DNA of 64,000 nt from Nitrospirota bacterium (GCA_009773185.1 WPIF01000002.1:62001-126000); one strand, 5' to 3'. Positions 18,347 to 28,694 are shown, counted from the stretch's first letter. Notes: generated by a model from the sequence alone, not told the origin. Translations and numbers: made by a program.

Positions 18347-19400
18347 AAAACTTCATACAATAGAAGAAAGATATGAAAAGCTGACAGGGATGATGGTAGA
18401 CCCGAAGGTCTTGTCTGCGCCTCAGGAGTATCAGAAATATTCCAAGGAACAGTCTGATTTGCGGCCATTGGTTGAGAAGATCCGTGAATACATAAAGCTG
18501 TTATCTGATATGGAGGGTGCAGAGGAGATTCTGAAAGGCAGCGATAATGAAATGAGAGAGCTTGCACAGGCAGAGCTTAATGAACTCAAGGAGAAGAAAC
18601 CCGTGATTGAAGAAGAACTCAGGATTATGCTTTTGCCAAAAGACCCCAGGGATGATAAGAGCGTTATCCTTGAGATAAGGGCCGGCACAGGCGGTGATGA
18701 GGCATCTCTTTTTGCGGCAAGCCTGTTCAGAATGTACTCCAAGTATGCAGAGGCAAAGAGGTGGAAGGTTGATGTAATAGATTCCAGCCCGACAGGACTT
18801 GGCGGGTTAAAAGAGATAGTCGCAAATATTGCAGGGAAGGGCGCTTACAGCAGGCTTAAGTATGAAAGCGGAGTGCACAGGGTGCAGAGGGTCCCTGTTA
18901 CAGAGGCATCAGGAAGGATTCATACATCAGCTGCTACTGTTGCGGTTTTACCCGAGGCCGAAGACGTTGATATCAAGGTAGAGGAAAAAGACCTGAGGAT
19001 TGATACGTTCTGCTCATCAGGAGCAGGCGGGCAGAGCGTTAATACCACCTATTCGGCGGTGAGGATTACCCATGTGCCTACAGGCGTGGTAGTCCAGTGC
19101 CAGGATGAAAGGTCTCAGTTAAAAAACAGGGAAAAGGCCATGAAGGTATTGCGCTCAAGGCTTCTTGAACTCGAGATAGAGAAAAAGGACAAGGAACGCG
19201 CTGCCGATAGAAAGACCCAGGTCGGCACAGGTGACAGGAGCGAGAGGATAAGGACCTATAATTTCCCGCAGAACAGGGTTACGGACCACAGGATAGGGCT
19301 TACACTTTACAGGCTTGAAAACATTCTTGAAGGCAATATTGATGAGATAATAGATAATCTTATTGCCCATTATCAGGCAGAGAAGCTGAAAGAGCTGTAA
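18336..19400 (+). CDS. prfA: Peptide chain release factor 1
   Basis: [47 protein letters not shown]. Confidence 0.96.
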   Translation: MLLEKLHTIEERYEKLTGMMVDPKVLSAPQEYQKYSKEQSDLRPLVEKIREYIKLLSDMEGAEEILKGSDNEMRELAQAELNELKEKKPVIEEELRIMLLPKDPRDDKSVILEIRAGTGGDEASLFAASLFRMYSKYAEAKRWKVDVIDSSPTGLGGLKEIVANIAGKGAYSRLKYESGVHRVQRVPVTEASGRIHTSAATVAVLPEAEDVDIKVEEKDLRIDTFCSSGAGGQSVNTTYSAVRITHVPTGVVVQCQDERSQLKNREKAMKVLRSRLLELEIEKKDKERAADRKTQVGTGDRSERIRTYNFPQNRVTDHRIGLTLYRLENILEGNIDEIIDNLIAHYQAEKLKEL

Positions 19401-19512
19401 ATCGTAGCACTAAGCTGCGAGTGTCGCCTCAACACCTTATCCCCCTAAACGAAAGCCAATCGTCAGCTTCAGTGCCTGGGCGGACATATCGGATATGGTT
19501 GCCCAGCGTTGA

Positions 19513-20139
19513 TCATTTGCAATCTGATGCTTCTAATACATTAACTTTTGTCTTTCCAGATTTATAGTCATCGAGAGCTTGCCTAACTGATGCCAACCTT
19601 GAACTGACATAATCCTTTTCTTTGTTTTTATCTAAAGTCATCAGTCTAAGACTAGCGAGCCATCCACTTATTTTTTCCCAGTTTTTCATCCTTTCTTCGC
19701 TATCGTTTCTAGTAATCGGGTCTAGAATTACATCAGCTGGGTAAAATGGCGCTGCCCATACCCTTGTGATGATGAAATATTGCTTGCCAGGAGAAAGATT
19801 GGCCTTGACATAAGACCAACTGGTTCCCAACTTTGAAAGGAATACGTGTTCTCCTGGAGTAGTGAAATATTGAATATAGGAATTTATCTCTTGAGTGCCA
19901 ACAAGTTGCTCTCCATCCCATATTCCAGGAGCAACATCGTTTCCCCAGTTTGATGGCCTCATAAACGTAACGAGCGAGACATTTGACGATGGTTCTTTCT
20001 CAATAGTATTCACAGTTGTCATTATTGAGCCAGCACAGCCGACTATCATACTTATCAGTACGGCTATCAGCAGAGTCACGAAAATTCTACTTTGTTTGCC
20101 TAATTTTCTTGTTATGGAGAAATTGCTCTTCGCACTCAT
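19513..20139 (-). CDS. DUF2846-like lipoprotein
   Basis: Lipobox IVGCAGS; GIWDGEQLVGTQEINSYIQYFTTPGEHVFLS pattern. Confidence 0.55.
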   Translation of the reverse strand: MSAKSNFSITRKLGKQSRIFVTLLIAVLISMIVGCAGSIMTTVNTIEKEPSSNVSLVTFMRPSNWGNDVAPGIWDGEQLVGTQEINSYIQYFTTPGEHVFLSKLGTSWSYVKANLSPGKQYFIITRVWAAPFYPADVILDPITRNDSEERMKNWEKISGWLASLRLMTLDKNKEKDYVSSRLASVRQALDDYKSGKTKVNVLEASDCK

Positions 20140-20349
20140 GTTCAGATCCCTCCAATTGTTGTTTCTTCTCTGTCCAACATTCTTTTCTGTCCAACATATA
20201 ATATACGAACTGTCGTAATTTCCGAAAACTGACTAAAATATACTACATCCGAAATATTTTTTAAATAGAAAAATTTCGTAAAATCAAGAGCGGAATAACC
20301 CTGCAATAATTATATCCCCTGTATTTTAAATGCTATAGTAATAGATACC

Positions 20350-21207
20350 ATGACCGCCCTCGATAAGATAAAAGAAATAACAGCCCTTCTCCAAAGATGC
20401 GGCATTGAAGATGCGCATATAGAATCTGAAATTATTTTAACCCACAGCCTTGGCATGGACAAGACTGCGCTATACAGAGATGACCCAATCCTTTCAGAAA
20501 AAGATGTAAAAGAGATAGATAAGATTGTTGAAAGAAGGGCGAAGAGGGAACCGCTGCAGTATATTCTCGGATATGTGGAGTTTTACGGGTTAAAAATAAA
20601 GGTTGGAGAAGGTGTCCTCATACCAAGACCTGAGACGGAATTGATGGTGGAAGAAATTATTAAACTCTTCACTGTTCACCGTTCACCGTTCACTGTTTTA
20701 GACCTCTGCACCGGAAGCGGGTGCCTTGCACTGGCGCTCGCAAAGAATTTTCCTGATGCAAAGGTGTACGGGACTGATATTTCAGCAACAGCTATCAGAT
20801 ACGCTAAAGAAAATGCAGAGCTTAATAGCATAAGCAATGCGGTTTTCCTGAAGGGCTCGCTATATGAGCCGCTAAAGCAATTTATATCAGGGATGCCTCT
20901 TAAGTTTGACGTTATTGTTTCTAACCCTCCTTATATAAGAAGCAATGACATTGTAACTCTTCAGCCTGAGATTAAAAACTGGGAGCCCAGAAATGCGCTT
21001 GACGGAGGAGATGACGGCCTCAGATATTACAGGGAGATACTTGCAGAAGCTCCGAAATATCTGGCCATGGACGGGTTTGTCTTTCTTGAAGCCGGTGAAG
21101 GGCAGGCAGTGGATGTTATTAAGATTGCTGAAAATGCCGGTTTCAGAAAAAATTCCGCTATAAAAGATTACGCAGGCGTAAAAAGGATAATTGTCATAAT
21201 GTCCTAA
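20350..21207 (+). CDS. prmC: Peptide chain release factor N5-glutamine methyltransferase
   Basis: RREPLQYILGYVEFYGLKIKVGEGVLIPRPETELMVE; DLCTGSGCLALALA; VSNPPYIRS. Confidence 0.95.
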   Translation: MTALDKIKEITALLQRCGIEDAHIESEIILTHSLGMDKTALYRDDPILSEKDVKEIDKIVERRAKREPLQYILGYVEFYGLKIKVGEGVLIPRPETELMVEEIIKLFTVHRSPFTVLDLCTGSGCLALALAKNFPDAKVYGTDISATAIRYAKENAELNSISNAVFLKGSLYEPLKQFISGMPLKFDVIVSNPPYIRSNDIVTLQPEIKNWEPRNALDGGDDGLRYYREILAEAPKYLAMDGFVFLEAGEGQAVDVIKIAENAGFRKNSAIKDYAGVKRIIVIMS

Positions 21208-21354
21208 TCCTTATAAATTTTTTTAAAGTGTCATTATAGTTCCATAAGATTTTTATATAAGCAAATCCTGCCTAAACTCTTGACTTTAGATTCAGGTTTT
21301 AATTAACATAGCAACGATTTTTCCCTTAGTCTATGCTTAAGGAGGAGATTATTT

Positions 21355-22056
21355 ATGGGACCCGAAGTACTTTTAGTGGACGCTGTTGTTGGCCCGAATA
21401 AAATAATACCATACGATGTGCCGCATTATGTTTCTTATGCATTCCTTTCATCTGCCATGCTTATAACTATTGCAATTATCGTCAGAGGTTCAATGCGCAT
21501 GGTGCCGACCGGCATCCAGAATTCTGTTGAAGCAATTGTAGAGTCATTATTTAAATTGGTTGAGGATAATGTCGGGCATCACTGGTCCAGGCCCCTTTTC
21601 CCTCTTGTCGGTACCTTATTCTTGTACATACTTCTTTGCAATTTCATGGGCCTTGTTCCCGGGTTTGCATCTGCAACAGCCAACATTAATAATAATGCGG
21701 CAATGGCAATCCCTGTATTTCTGGCAACACATTTTTATGGGGTCAGGGTGCATGGATTCAAATATCTGTATCATTTCCTCGGGCCTGTGCGTTCCATATT
21801 TGCGCTGCCTCTGATGCTTCTGATGTTTATCATCGAAGGGATAGGACATCTTGTGAGGCCGGTTACTCTGTCAGTCAGGCTTTTCGGTAATATGCAGGCA
21901 AAACATATAATACTCGGGGTGCTTGCAACGCTTGCTCCTGCGTTTATTCCGATACTCATATTAGCATTGGGTACCCTTGTTAGTTTAATACAGGCATTTG
22001 TCTTTGTCCTTCTGACCACTTTATATCTTGCCGGCGCTGTAGAAGAAGGACATTAA
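21355..22056 (+). CDS. atpB: F0F1 ATP synthase subunit a
   Basis: NFMGLVPGFASATANINNN; SVRLFGNMQAKHIILGVLA; LIQAFVFVLLTTLYLAGA. Confidence 0.95.
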   Translation: MGPEVLLVDAVVGPNKIIPYDVPHYVSYAFLSSAMLITIAIIVRGSMRMVPTGIQNSVEAIVESLFKLVEDNVGHHWSRPLFPLVGTLFLYILLCNFMGLVPGFASATANINNNAAMAIPVFLATHFYGVRVHGFKYLYHFLGPVRSIFALPLMLLMFIIEGIGHLVRPVTLSVRLFGNMQAKHIILGVLATLAPAFIPILILALGTLVSLIQAFVFVLLTTLYLAGAVEEGH

Positions 22057-22083
22057 ATAAAAGATTTAAGGAAAGGAGGAAAA

Positions 22084-22446
22084 GTGATGAAAAAAATCAT
22101 CTCGGTAGTATTAATTACGCTTGCCCTTATTTGTTTGCTTGTTCCCTTTGCAATGGCAGAAGAAGCAGCTAAAGAAGCTGCGCCTGCTGCATCATCAGGT
22201 GATTCTTCTACCAAGTCAATGGCTGCTCTGGCTGCTGCACTGGCAATCGGTATAGCTGCTTTTGGCACAGGCATTGGTCAGGGTTTGGGTTTGAGCAAGG
22301 CCTGCGAGGGCGCAGCAAGGAACCCCGGCGCAGCCGGTAAGATCCAGCTCCTTCTCATCATCGGTCTGGCCATGATAGAGTCACTGGCTATCTATGCCCT
22401 GCTCGTAGCACTTGGTATTCTGATTAACCAGAAGATGTTCTTCTAA
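22084..22446 (+). CDS. atpE: F0F1 ATP synthase subunit c with N-terminal signal-like extension
   Basis: [50 protein letters not shown]. Confidence 0.95.
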   Translation: MMKKIISVVLITLALICLLVPFAMAEEAAKEAAPAASSGDSSTKSMAALAAALAIGIAAFGTGIGQGLGLSKACEGAARNPGAAGKIQLLLIIGLAMIESLAIYALLVALGILINQKMFF

Positions 22447-22470
22447 ATCGGAAGGAAAAAAGGTTTTTCC

Positions 22471-22498
22471 AAAAGGGGTCGAAAGACCCCTTTTTTAT
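22471..22498 (+). terminator. Rho-independent terminator after atpE
   Basis: aaaaggggtcgaaagaccccttttttatttt. Confidence 0.9.
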
Positions 22499-22541
22499 TT
22501 TAATGATATATGGTCATTAGTTCCTTCAAGTGGGTATCCTA

Positions 22542-22642
22542 AACTCCCCTCCTTAGTTAAGGAGGGGTAGGGGTGGTTTGATTAGGATGAATCATTTACC
22601 ACCCTGTCCTTCGGACACCCCTCCTAAAATAGGAGGGGAGCT
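22542..22642. repeat. Palindromic repeat of the CTCCCCTCCT...AGGAGGGGAG type
   Basis: ctcccctccttagttaaggaggggtaggggtgg...ccaccctgtccttcggacacccctcctaaaataggaggggag. Confidence 0.8.
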
Positions 22643-22666
22643 ATAAGAAGCTTTTGCTTTACCTGC

Positions 22667-23074
22667 TTACTTCGCTTTTTTTCTGTAAAACGATGACTTG
22701 TATTTATCGGGCTTGTATGGCTTTAGGCGGACGACCTTGCAGTTTGGCAGTCTTTTTTGAATTGCTTCTTCGGAAACCCTCTGGTCATAGCCAAGCGCTA
22801 TGATATCAGGCTTAAGCTCGCTTAATATCAAGAAGATATCCTTATCAGTGTATCCTAAAATAACTTTGTCAGGGATACCTGTTTTTTCCACATTTTCCCT
22901 GCGCTCTGCTTCATTGTGCTCAGGCAATATATTTTTTATGCGCTTAACATTCTCATCCCGCGCAACAATAACGACGAGTTCATTTCCCAGCGCCTTTGCC
23001 TGTTTTAAGAAGTCGGCATGGCCCAAATGAAGATGATCAAATGTCCCTGCGCATACTACGCGAGTTTTTTTCAT
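22667..23074 (-). CDS. Cytidylyltransferase-superfamily nucleotidyltransferase (archaeal RibL/FAD synthetase-like)
   Basis: RVVCAGTFDHLHLGHADFLKQAKALGNELVVIVARDENV...ALGYDQRV...KSSFYRKK. Confidence 0.75.
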   Translation of the reverse strand: MKKTRVVCAGTFDHLHLGHADFLKQAKALGNELVVIVARDENVKRIKNILPEHNEAERRENVEKTGIPDKVILGYTDKDIFLILSELKPDIIALGYDQRVSEEAIQKRLPNCKVVRLKPYKPDKYKSSFYRKKAK

Positions 23075-23171
23075 TCATGCCTCTCTATTTAAAGTTATCT
23101 ATTATACTCTGAAAAATAAAATTGTGCCCCGCTGATGATATATATCTATGTTATAATTTTGGTTCAAACCC

Positions 23172-23783
23172 ATGAATATTGTTCTTGCAACGAGAAATAA
23201 AAAAAAGGTGGAAGAGATAAAGAGGATTGTGGCCGGGATGCCGATTTCTCTTTATACCCTCAATGACTTTCCTGACTGCCCGGAGGTAATCGAAGACGGC
23301 AAGACCTTTGAAGAAAATGCAGTTAAAAAGGCAAGGGCAGTGTCGAGTCATACAAATATGCCTGCATTGGCTGATGATTCTGGTCTTGAGGTTTACGCAT
23401 TGGATGGAGAGCCGGGAGTTTTATCTGCCAGATATGCAGGTGAGAATGCAGACGACAGAAAAAATACTGAGAAACTTTTAAATGAGATGCGTTCAGTTCC
23501 AGACGGGAAAAGAGGCGCTCGTTTTGCCTGCTGCATTGCCCTTGCATTTCCTGCCGGAGACCTGGCTCTGCGAGATGGGAAGGCAGAAACATTTACGGGA
23601 TATTCCGAAGGCAGTATTGGCAGAGAACCGAAAGGCTCAAATGGTTTTGGATATGACCCTGTTTTTTATCCTGCCGGCTGTAAAAGGACATTTGCCGAGA
23701 TGGATGATGAGGAAAAGGATAGCCTTAGTCACAGAGGTGCAGCATTAAAGAAACTGCACGAATATCTCACGGGGAGAAAATAA
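23172..23783 (+). CDS. rdgB: XTP/dITP diphosphatase (RdgB/HAM1)
   Basis: IVLATRNKKKVEEIKRI; ALADDSGLEVYALDGEPGVLSARYAG; SNGFGYDPVFYP; SHRGAALKKL. Confidence 0.96.
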   Translation: MNIVLATRNKKKVEEIKRIVAGMPISLYTLNDFPDCPEVIEDGKTFEENAVKKARAVSSHTNMPALADDSGLEVYALDGEPGVLSARYAGENADDRKNTEKLLNEMRSVPDGKRGARFACCIALAFPAGDLALRDGKAETFTGYSEGSIGREPKGSNGFGYDPVFYPAGCKRTFAEMDDEEKDSLSHRGAALKKLHEYLTGRK

Positions 23784-23803
23784 TATGACATATAGAATAT
23801 TGA

Positions 23804-23934
23804 AGGCAGGGGATATTATTTGAGCGGTTTTTTTGCCTGCAATTCATACAGCAATTATCAAAATATAGAAGCGGGCAAAACCTCGGAGGTCGCCAAAGGC
23901 GACCGAGAATGAGCGAAGATATTATCCCCTGTCT
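23804..23934 (-). repeat. Dispersed three-stem palindromic element, copy E
   Basis: Arms ggcaggggatattatt / gatattatcccctgtc; TGAGCGGTTTTTTTGCC...GGCAAAACCTCGGAGGTCGCCaaaGGCGACCGAGAATGAGCGAA. Confidence 0.88.
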
Positions 23935-24051
23935 ATAACTTCTACTTTATAACTTATACCTGAAAAATCTATAATTCCGCTTAAATTAACGGCTTATTAC
24001 AGGGTTCCGGCAATTATAAGAAAAATTAATATTACAATTTTAATTTTTTTC

Positions 24052-24080
24052 TTGAAAAAACTATATATTTGGAATAGTAT
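24052..24080 (+). promoter_or_regulatory. Candidate sigma70-type promoter upstream of adk-sat
   Basis: TTGAAA - 17 bp - TAGTAT in an AT-rich gap. Confidence 0.5.
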
Positions 24081-24215
24081 GTAACGCTTGTGGAGACTGT
24101 TTAGACTTATAAATAGTCCTGCTTTATAATTACAAGTTATTGATTTCGTGGTATTTATTTCTGTTTATACCGCTTTCAATATAGTGAGAACAGACAATTC
24201 AACAGGGGGTAAATT

Positions 24216-24860
24216 ATGAGATTAGTGTTGCTCGGCGCACCAGGTGCTGGTAAAGGTACTCAGGCAAAGAAGCTTATTGACAAGTACGGAATACCGCAGA
24301 TTTCAACAGGCGATATCTTAAGAAAGAATGTTGCTGACGGGACTCCGCTTGGAAAAGAGGCAAAAGTCATTATGGATGCCGGCGGGCTTGTGTCTGACAA
24401 GATTGTGCTTGGCCTGATAGAGGACAGATTGAAACAGTCTGACTGCAAAAAGGGGTTTATACTGGACGGATTCCCTCGCAATACTGCCCAGGCTCAATCA
24501 CTTGACGGTATTCTGAAGAATTTAGGCATGCCCATAGATTCGGCTTTAAGCGTTGATGTTCCCAAGGACGACCTCATGAAAAGGCTCACCGGCAGAAGGA
24601 CATGCAAGGGCTGTCAGCAGATGTACAATGTATATTTTTCCGCACCAAAGAAAGATGGAACATGCGACAAATGCGGCGGAGCGCTTTTCCAGAGAGATGA
24701 TGACAAGGAAGAGACAATAAAGAAGAGGCTTGATGTCTATGAAGCCCAGACAGCCCCTTTGTTTGATTATTATGGGAAGAAAGGGATTCTTAAGTCGGTT
24801 ATGGGCGTCGGCAGCATAGATGAGATATTCAGCAAGGTTTGCAAGATTCTTGGATCTTAA
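24216..24860 (+). CDS. adk: Adenylate kinase (zinc-lid form)
   Basis: LVLLGAPGAGKGTQAKKL; DGFPRN; CKGCQQMYNVYF...CDKCGG lid. Confidence 0.97.
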   Translation: MRLVLLGAPGAGKGTQAKKLIDKYGIPQISTGDILRKNVADGTPLGKEAKVIMDAGGLVSDKIVLGLIEDRLKQSDCKKGFILDGFPRNTAQAQSLDGILKNLGMPIDSALSVDVPKDDLMKRLTGRRTCKGCQQMYNVYFSAPKKDGTCDKCGGALFQRDDDKEETIKKRLDVYEAQTAPLFDYYGKKGILKSVMGVGSIDEIFSKVCKILGS

Positions 24861-24890
24861 TATAAATAAACATAACTTAAGGAGGAAGAA

Positions 24891-26090
24891 ATGTCATTAA
24901 TTAAACCGCATGGTTCAGACAAACTAAACCCGCTATATGTATATGACACGGCTGAAAATGAGGCCCTGCAGAAAGAAGCTAAAGGCCTGGCTTCTATTGT
25001 CGTGAGTTCAGCTACTGCAGCTAATGCAGTTATGATGGGTGGTGGTTACTTCAACCCATTAACAGGATACATGAATAAAGCTGATGCCCTGTCCGTTGCT
25101 AAAGATATGAAAACAACATCCGGTTTGTTCTGGCCTGTTCCAATTTTAAACCTGGTCAAAGATGCAGGCTCAATCAAGGCCGGCAGCCGCATTGCGCTTA
25201 AAGATCCGAATGTCGAAGGCAATCCTGTACTGGCTGTTATGGATGTAAAAGCAGTTGAAGAATTCAGCGATGCAGATATGGCGATGATGTCTGAAAAAAT
25301 TTACCGTCCGAAACCACCTGAGGCACATCCTGGTGTTGAAGCATTCAATGCTCAGGGTAAGGTTTGCCTGTCAGGTCCAATTAAAGTATTAAACTTCTCT
25401 TATTTCCAGGATGAATTTCCGGACACTTTCCGTACTGCAGTTGAAATCCGTAACGAAATCACTGAGCGCGGCTGGAAGAAAGTTGTTGCTTTCCAGACTC
25501 GCAACCCGATGCATCTGGCCCACGAAGAGCTTTGCCATATGGCAATGAAGCGCTTAGGCTGTGATGGCCTGGTTATTCATATGTTACTTGGTAAATTGAA
25601 AAAAGGAGATATCCCGGCGCCTGTTCGTGATGCTGCGATCCGTAAAATGGTTGAGCTGTACTTCAAGAAAAACAGCGCAATGATTACCGGTTACGGTTTT
25701 GATATGCTTTATGCCGGTCCGCGCGAAGCTGTATTGCACGCTGTATTCCGTCAGAACATGGGCGCAACTCACTTCATTGTTGGCCGTGACCATGCAGGTG
25801 TTGGTGATCACTACGGTTCATTCGATGCTCAAACCATCTTTGATAATGAGGTGCCTGCAGGTGCGCTTAAAATTGAAATATTCAAGGCTGACCACACTGC
25901 ATATTCGAAGAAACTGAACAAGGTTATGATGATGTGTGAAGCACCTGACCATAAAAAAGAAGACTTTGTTCTGCTTTCAGGCACAAAGGTTCGTGAAATG
26001 TTAGGCAAGGGCATTGCGCCACCTAAAGAATTCTCACGTCCTGAAGTGGCTGAAATTCTGATTAAATATTATCAGAGCCTTGAAAAGTAA
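24891..26090 (+). CDS. sat: Sulfate adenylyltransferase (dissimilatory Sat)
   Basis: GGGYFNPLTGYMNKADALSVA; FQTRNPMHLAHEELCH; GRDHAGVGDHYG; LLSGTKVREML. Confidence 0.97.
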   Translation: MSLIKPHGSDKLNPLYVYDTAENEALQKEAKGLASIVVSSATAANAVMMGGGYFNPLTGYMNKADALSVAKDMKTTSGLFWPVPILNLVKDAGSIKAGSRIALKDPNVEGNPVLAVMDVKAVEEFSDADMAMMSEKIYRPKPPEAHPGVEAFNAQGKVCLSGPIKVLNFSYFQDEFPDTFRTAVEIRNEITERGWKKVVAFQTRNPMHLAHEELCHMAMKRLGCDGLVIHMLLGKLKKGDIPAPVRDAAIRKMVELYFKKNSAMITGYGFDMLYAGPREAVLHAVFRQNMGATHFIVGRDHAGVGDHYGSFDAQTIFDNEVPAGALKIEIFKADHTAYSKKLNKVMMMCEAPDHKKEDFVLLSGTKVREMLGKGIAPPKEFSRPEVAEILIKYYQSLEK

Positions 26091-26250
26091 ATTGTCGAAA
26101 TTAAGGCTCATAAATATTCTGAAGGAGCATAAGAAAAATAGCTTATAGCTGAAGGCTAAGTTGAGAGGGGGTGAAGGTTTAAAAAGTTAAAGGTTACGGC
26201 CTTAAGTATTTAAGGCCGATTATTAAAACAATATCTCCAAGGAGGTTACA

Positions 26251-26670
26251 ATGCCAAGTTTTGTTATTACGGAAAAATGCGACGGTTGTAAGGCTCAGGA
26301 CAAGACTGCTTGTCAGTATATCTGTCCTCACGATTTAATGGCACTCGACAGAGAAAAGATGAAGGCCTATAATCAGGAACCGGAACAGTGCTGGGAGTGC
26401 TTTAATTGCGTAAAGATATGCCCTCAGCAGGCAATTGAGACCAGAGGTTATTCAGACTTCGTACCCCTCGGCTCTCAGACAATCCCCATGAGGGGAACAG
26501 ATTCCATTATGTGGACCATTAAGTTCAGAAACGGAATACTCAAGAGGTTCAAGTTCCCTATCAGAACAACCACAGAAGGTTCTGTTGATCCGTATGCCGG
26601 AAAGCCTGCACCGGATTTTGCAACAATTAAAAAGCCAGGGTTCTTTAACGGCCCGGCTAGAGCAGAATAG
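26251..26670 (+). CDS. aprB: Adenylylsulfate reductase subunit beta
   Basis: EKCDGCKAQDKTACQYICPHDLM; CWECFNCVKICPQQAI; DSIMWTIKFRNG. Confidence 0.97.
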   Translation: MPSFVITEKCDGCKAQDKTACQYICPHDLMALDREKMKAYNQEPEQCWECFNCVKICPQQAIETRGYSDFVPLGSQTIPMRGTDSIMWTIKFRNGILKRFKFPIRTTTEGSVDPYAGKPAPDFATIKKPGFFNGPARAE

Positions 26671-26683
26671 GAGGCGAATATAA

Positions 26684-28687
26684 ATGGAAAAAGAAACTTG
26701 TACGTTTTCATATTGCAAAAAACCAGAAGTAACAGAAGTTGAATGTGATCTCCTTATCATGGGCGGCGGTATGGCAGGATGCGGCGCAGCATATGAAGCA
26801 TGCCGTTGGGCAAATGAAAAAGGCCTGAAGGTTGTCTTGGTTGATAAGGCTGCAACAGACAGAAGCGGCGCAGTTGCAATGGGCCTTTCAGCTATCAACA
26901 CCTATATCGGCGAAAATAAGGTAGATGACTATGTAAGATACGTAAGAAATGACCTCATGGGCATTATCAGGGAAGACCTTGTGTTTGACCTCGGAAGGCA
27001 TGTTGACAATTCAGTCGAGCTCTTTGAGGAATGGGGACTTCCGATATGGAAGAAAGGCGATGACGGTTTCTCACTGGACGGTTTCCAGGCAAGGGATGCC
27101 GGTAAAAAGAGCCTCAAGGACGGCGGAACACCTGTTCGTTCAGGTAAATGGCAGATAATGATAAACGGTGAATCCTATAAGGTCATCGTGGCAGAGGCAG
27201 CAAAAATGGCACTCAAGACCAACAGGGAAAAAACCGGAATGGCTCAGAACCATTTTGAAAGAGTATTCATTGTTAAGGCTGTTATGGATAAAAATGGCAA
27301 AAACGTTGCAGCAGCCATTGGTTTCAGCACCAGAGAAAACAAGATTTACTCTTTTAAGGCAAAGGCAATGATATGTGCGACTGCCGGCGCAGTTAACTGC
27401 TTCAGGCCAAGGTCAGTCGGCGAGGGCATGGGAAGGACATGGTATCCAGTGTTCAGCGCTGGCTCAGGCTATGCCTTTGGAATGCAGGCAGGTGCCGAGC
27501 TAACCCTTATGGAAAACAGGTTTGTACCAGCACGTTTCAAGGACGGTTATGGTCCTGTCGGCGCATGGTTTCTGTTCTTCAAAGGAAAGGCCACTGACAG
27601 CTTTGGTGAGGACTATTGCACAAACAAGGAATATTTCGATGATGCTGTAGCCAGATACGGAGACTATGCAAAGGGTCTTGGTACTGCTATCAGAAACCAT
27701 CTTATGATGAGGGCTATGAAGGACGGTAAAGGCCCCATCCTTATGAACACCCATACTGCAATGGCAGCTTTGGGTGCAGCCTTCAAAGAAAAACTTGGCG
27801 ACAAAGAAGGCGCCAAGAAGATGAAGCACCTCGAGGCAGAGGCTTGGGAAGACTTTCTTGATATGGCTATTGGACAGGCTTCCATATGGGCAGCAACAAA
27901 TACAGAGCCTGACAAGACACCTTCAGAGATTATGCCGACAGAGCCGTATCTCCTTGGTTCACATGCAGGCTGTGCAGGGTTCTGGGTAAGCGGACCTGGC
28001 GATATCGCAGGCACGCCTGAGCACTACAGCTGGGGCTATAACAGAATGTCCACTGTTCCCGGTCTCTTCATGTCCGGCGACGTTGTCGGGGCATCAGGCC
28101 ACAAGTTCTCATCAGGTTCTCATGCAGAGGGCAGGTTGACAGCCAAGGCTGCAATAGCATATATCCTTGACCATCCTGACTATAAGGCGTCTCCGAAGAT
28201 GTCTCTTGATGAGATAGCAGCCGAACTATATCTGCCGTTTGAGATTTATGAGAAGCATAAAGTATACACAACAGATCCCATGATCAATCCGAACTATATC
28301 GGTCCGAAATCGCTTCAGCTCAGGCTCCAGAAGATTGCTGACGAGTACTTCGGTGGAGTAGCAACCTGGTATATGACTTCAAAGACCATGCTTGAGGCAG
28401 GCCTCCAGAAACTTGAACTTCTCAAGGAAGATGCAGCCAAAATGGCGGCAAAAGACCTCCATGAGCTCTTAAGGTGCTTTGAGAACTACCACAGAATTCT
28501 TTCAGTAGAGGCACATGCAAGGCATATCCTCTTCAGGGAAGAATCAAGGTATCCCGGCTACTACTACAGGGGCGACTTCAACAAGATTGATGACGCTAAC
28601 TGGAAGTGCTTCACAAATTCAAAGTACGATGCAGAGAAAAACACATGGGAATTCAAAAAGGTTCCTTATGTGCAGATGGTAAAATAA
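26684..28687 (+). CDS. aprA: Adenylylsulfate reductase subunit alpha
   Basis: ECDLLIMGGGMAGCGAAYEA; PTEPYLLGSHAGCAGFWVSGP; SRYPGYYYRGDF. Confidence 0.97.
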   Translation: MEKETCTFSYCKKPEVTEVECDLLIMGGGMAGCGAAYEACRWANEKGLKVVLVDKAATDRSGAVAMGLSAINTYIGENKVDDYVRYVRNDLMGIIREDLVFDLGRHVDNSVELFEEWGLPIWKKGDDGFSLDGFQARDAGKKSLKDGGTPVRSGKWQIMINGESYKVIVAEAAKMALKTNREKTGMAQNHFERVFIVKAVMDKNGKNVAAAIGFSTRENKIYSFKAKAMICATAGAVNCFRPRSVGEGMGRTWYPVFSAGSGYAFGMQAGAELTLMENRFVPARFKDGYGPVGAWFLFFKGKATDSFGEDYCTNKEYFDDAVARYGDYAKGLGTAIRNHLMMRAMKDGKGPILMNTHTAMAALGAAFKEKLGDKEGAKKMKHLEAEAWEDFLDMAIGQASIWAATNTEPDKTPSEIMPTEPYLLGSHAGCAGFWVSGPGDIAGTPEHYSWGYNRMSTVPGLFMSGDVVGASGHKFSSGSHAEGRLTAKAAIAYILDHPDYKASPKMSLDEIAAELYLPFEIYEKHKVYTTDPMINPNYIGPKSLQLRLQKIADEYFGGVATWYMTSKTMLEAGLQKLELLKEDAAKMAAKDLHELLRCFENYHRILSVEAHARHILFREESRYPGYYYRGDFNKIDDANWKCFTNSKYDAEKNTWEFKKVPYVQMVK

Positions 28688-28694
28688 TTGTTTT

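Noticed and set aside
19400-19512. Possible gene remnant downstream of prfA
   Set aside because: Short stretch with no supportable homology from reading alone.
26199-26220. Hairpin cggccttaagtatttaaggccg upstream of aprB as a riboswitch
   Set aside because: Simple short hairpin without conserved aptamer-like features; at most a minor attenuator or processing site.
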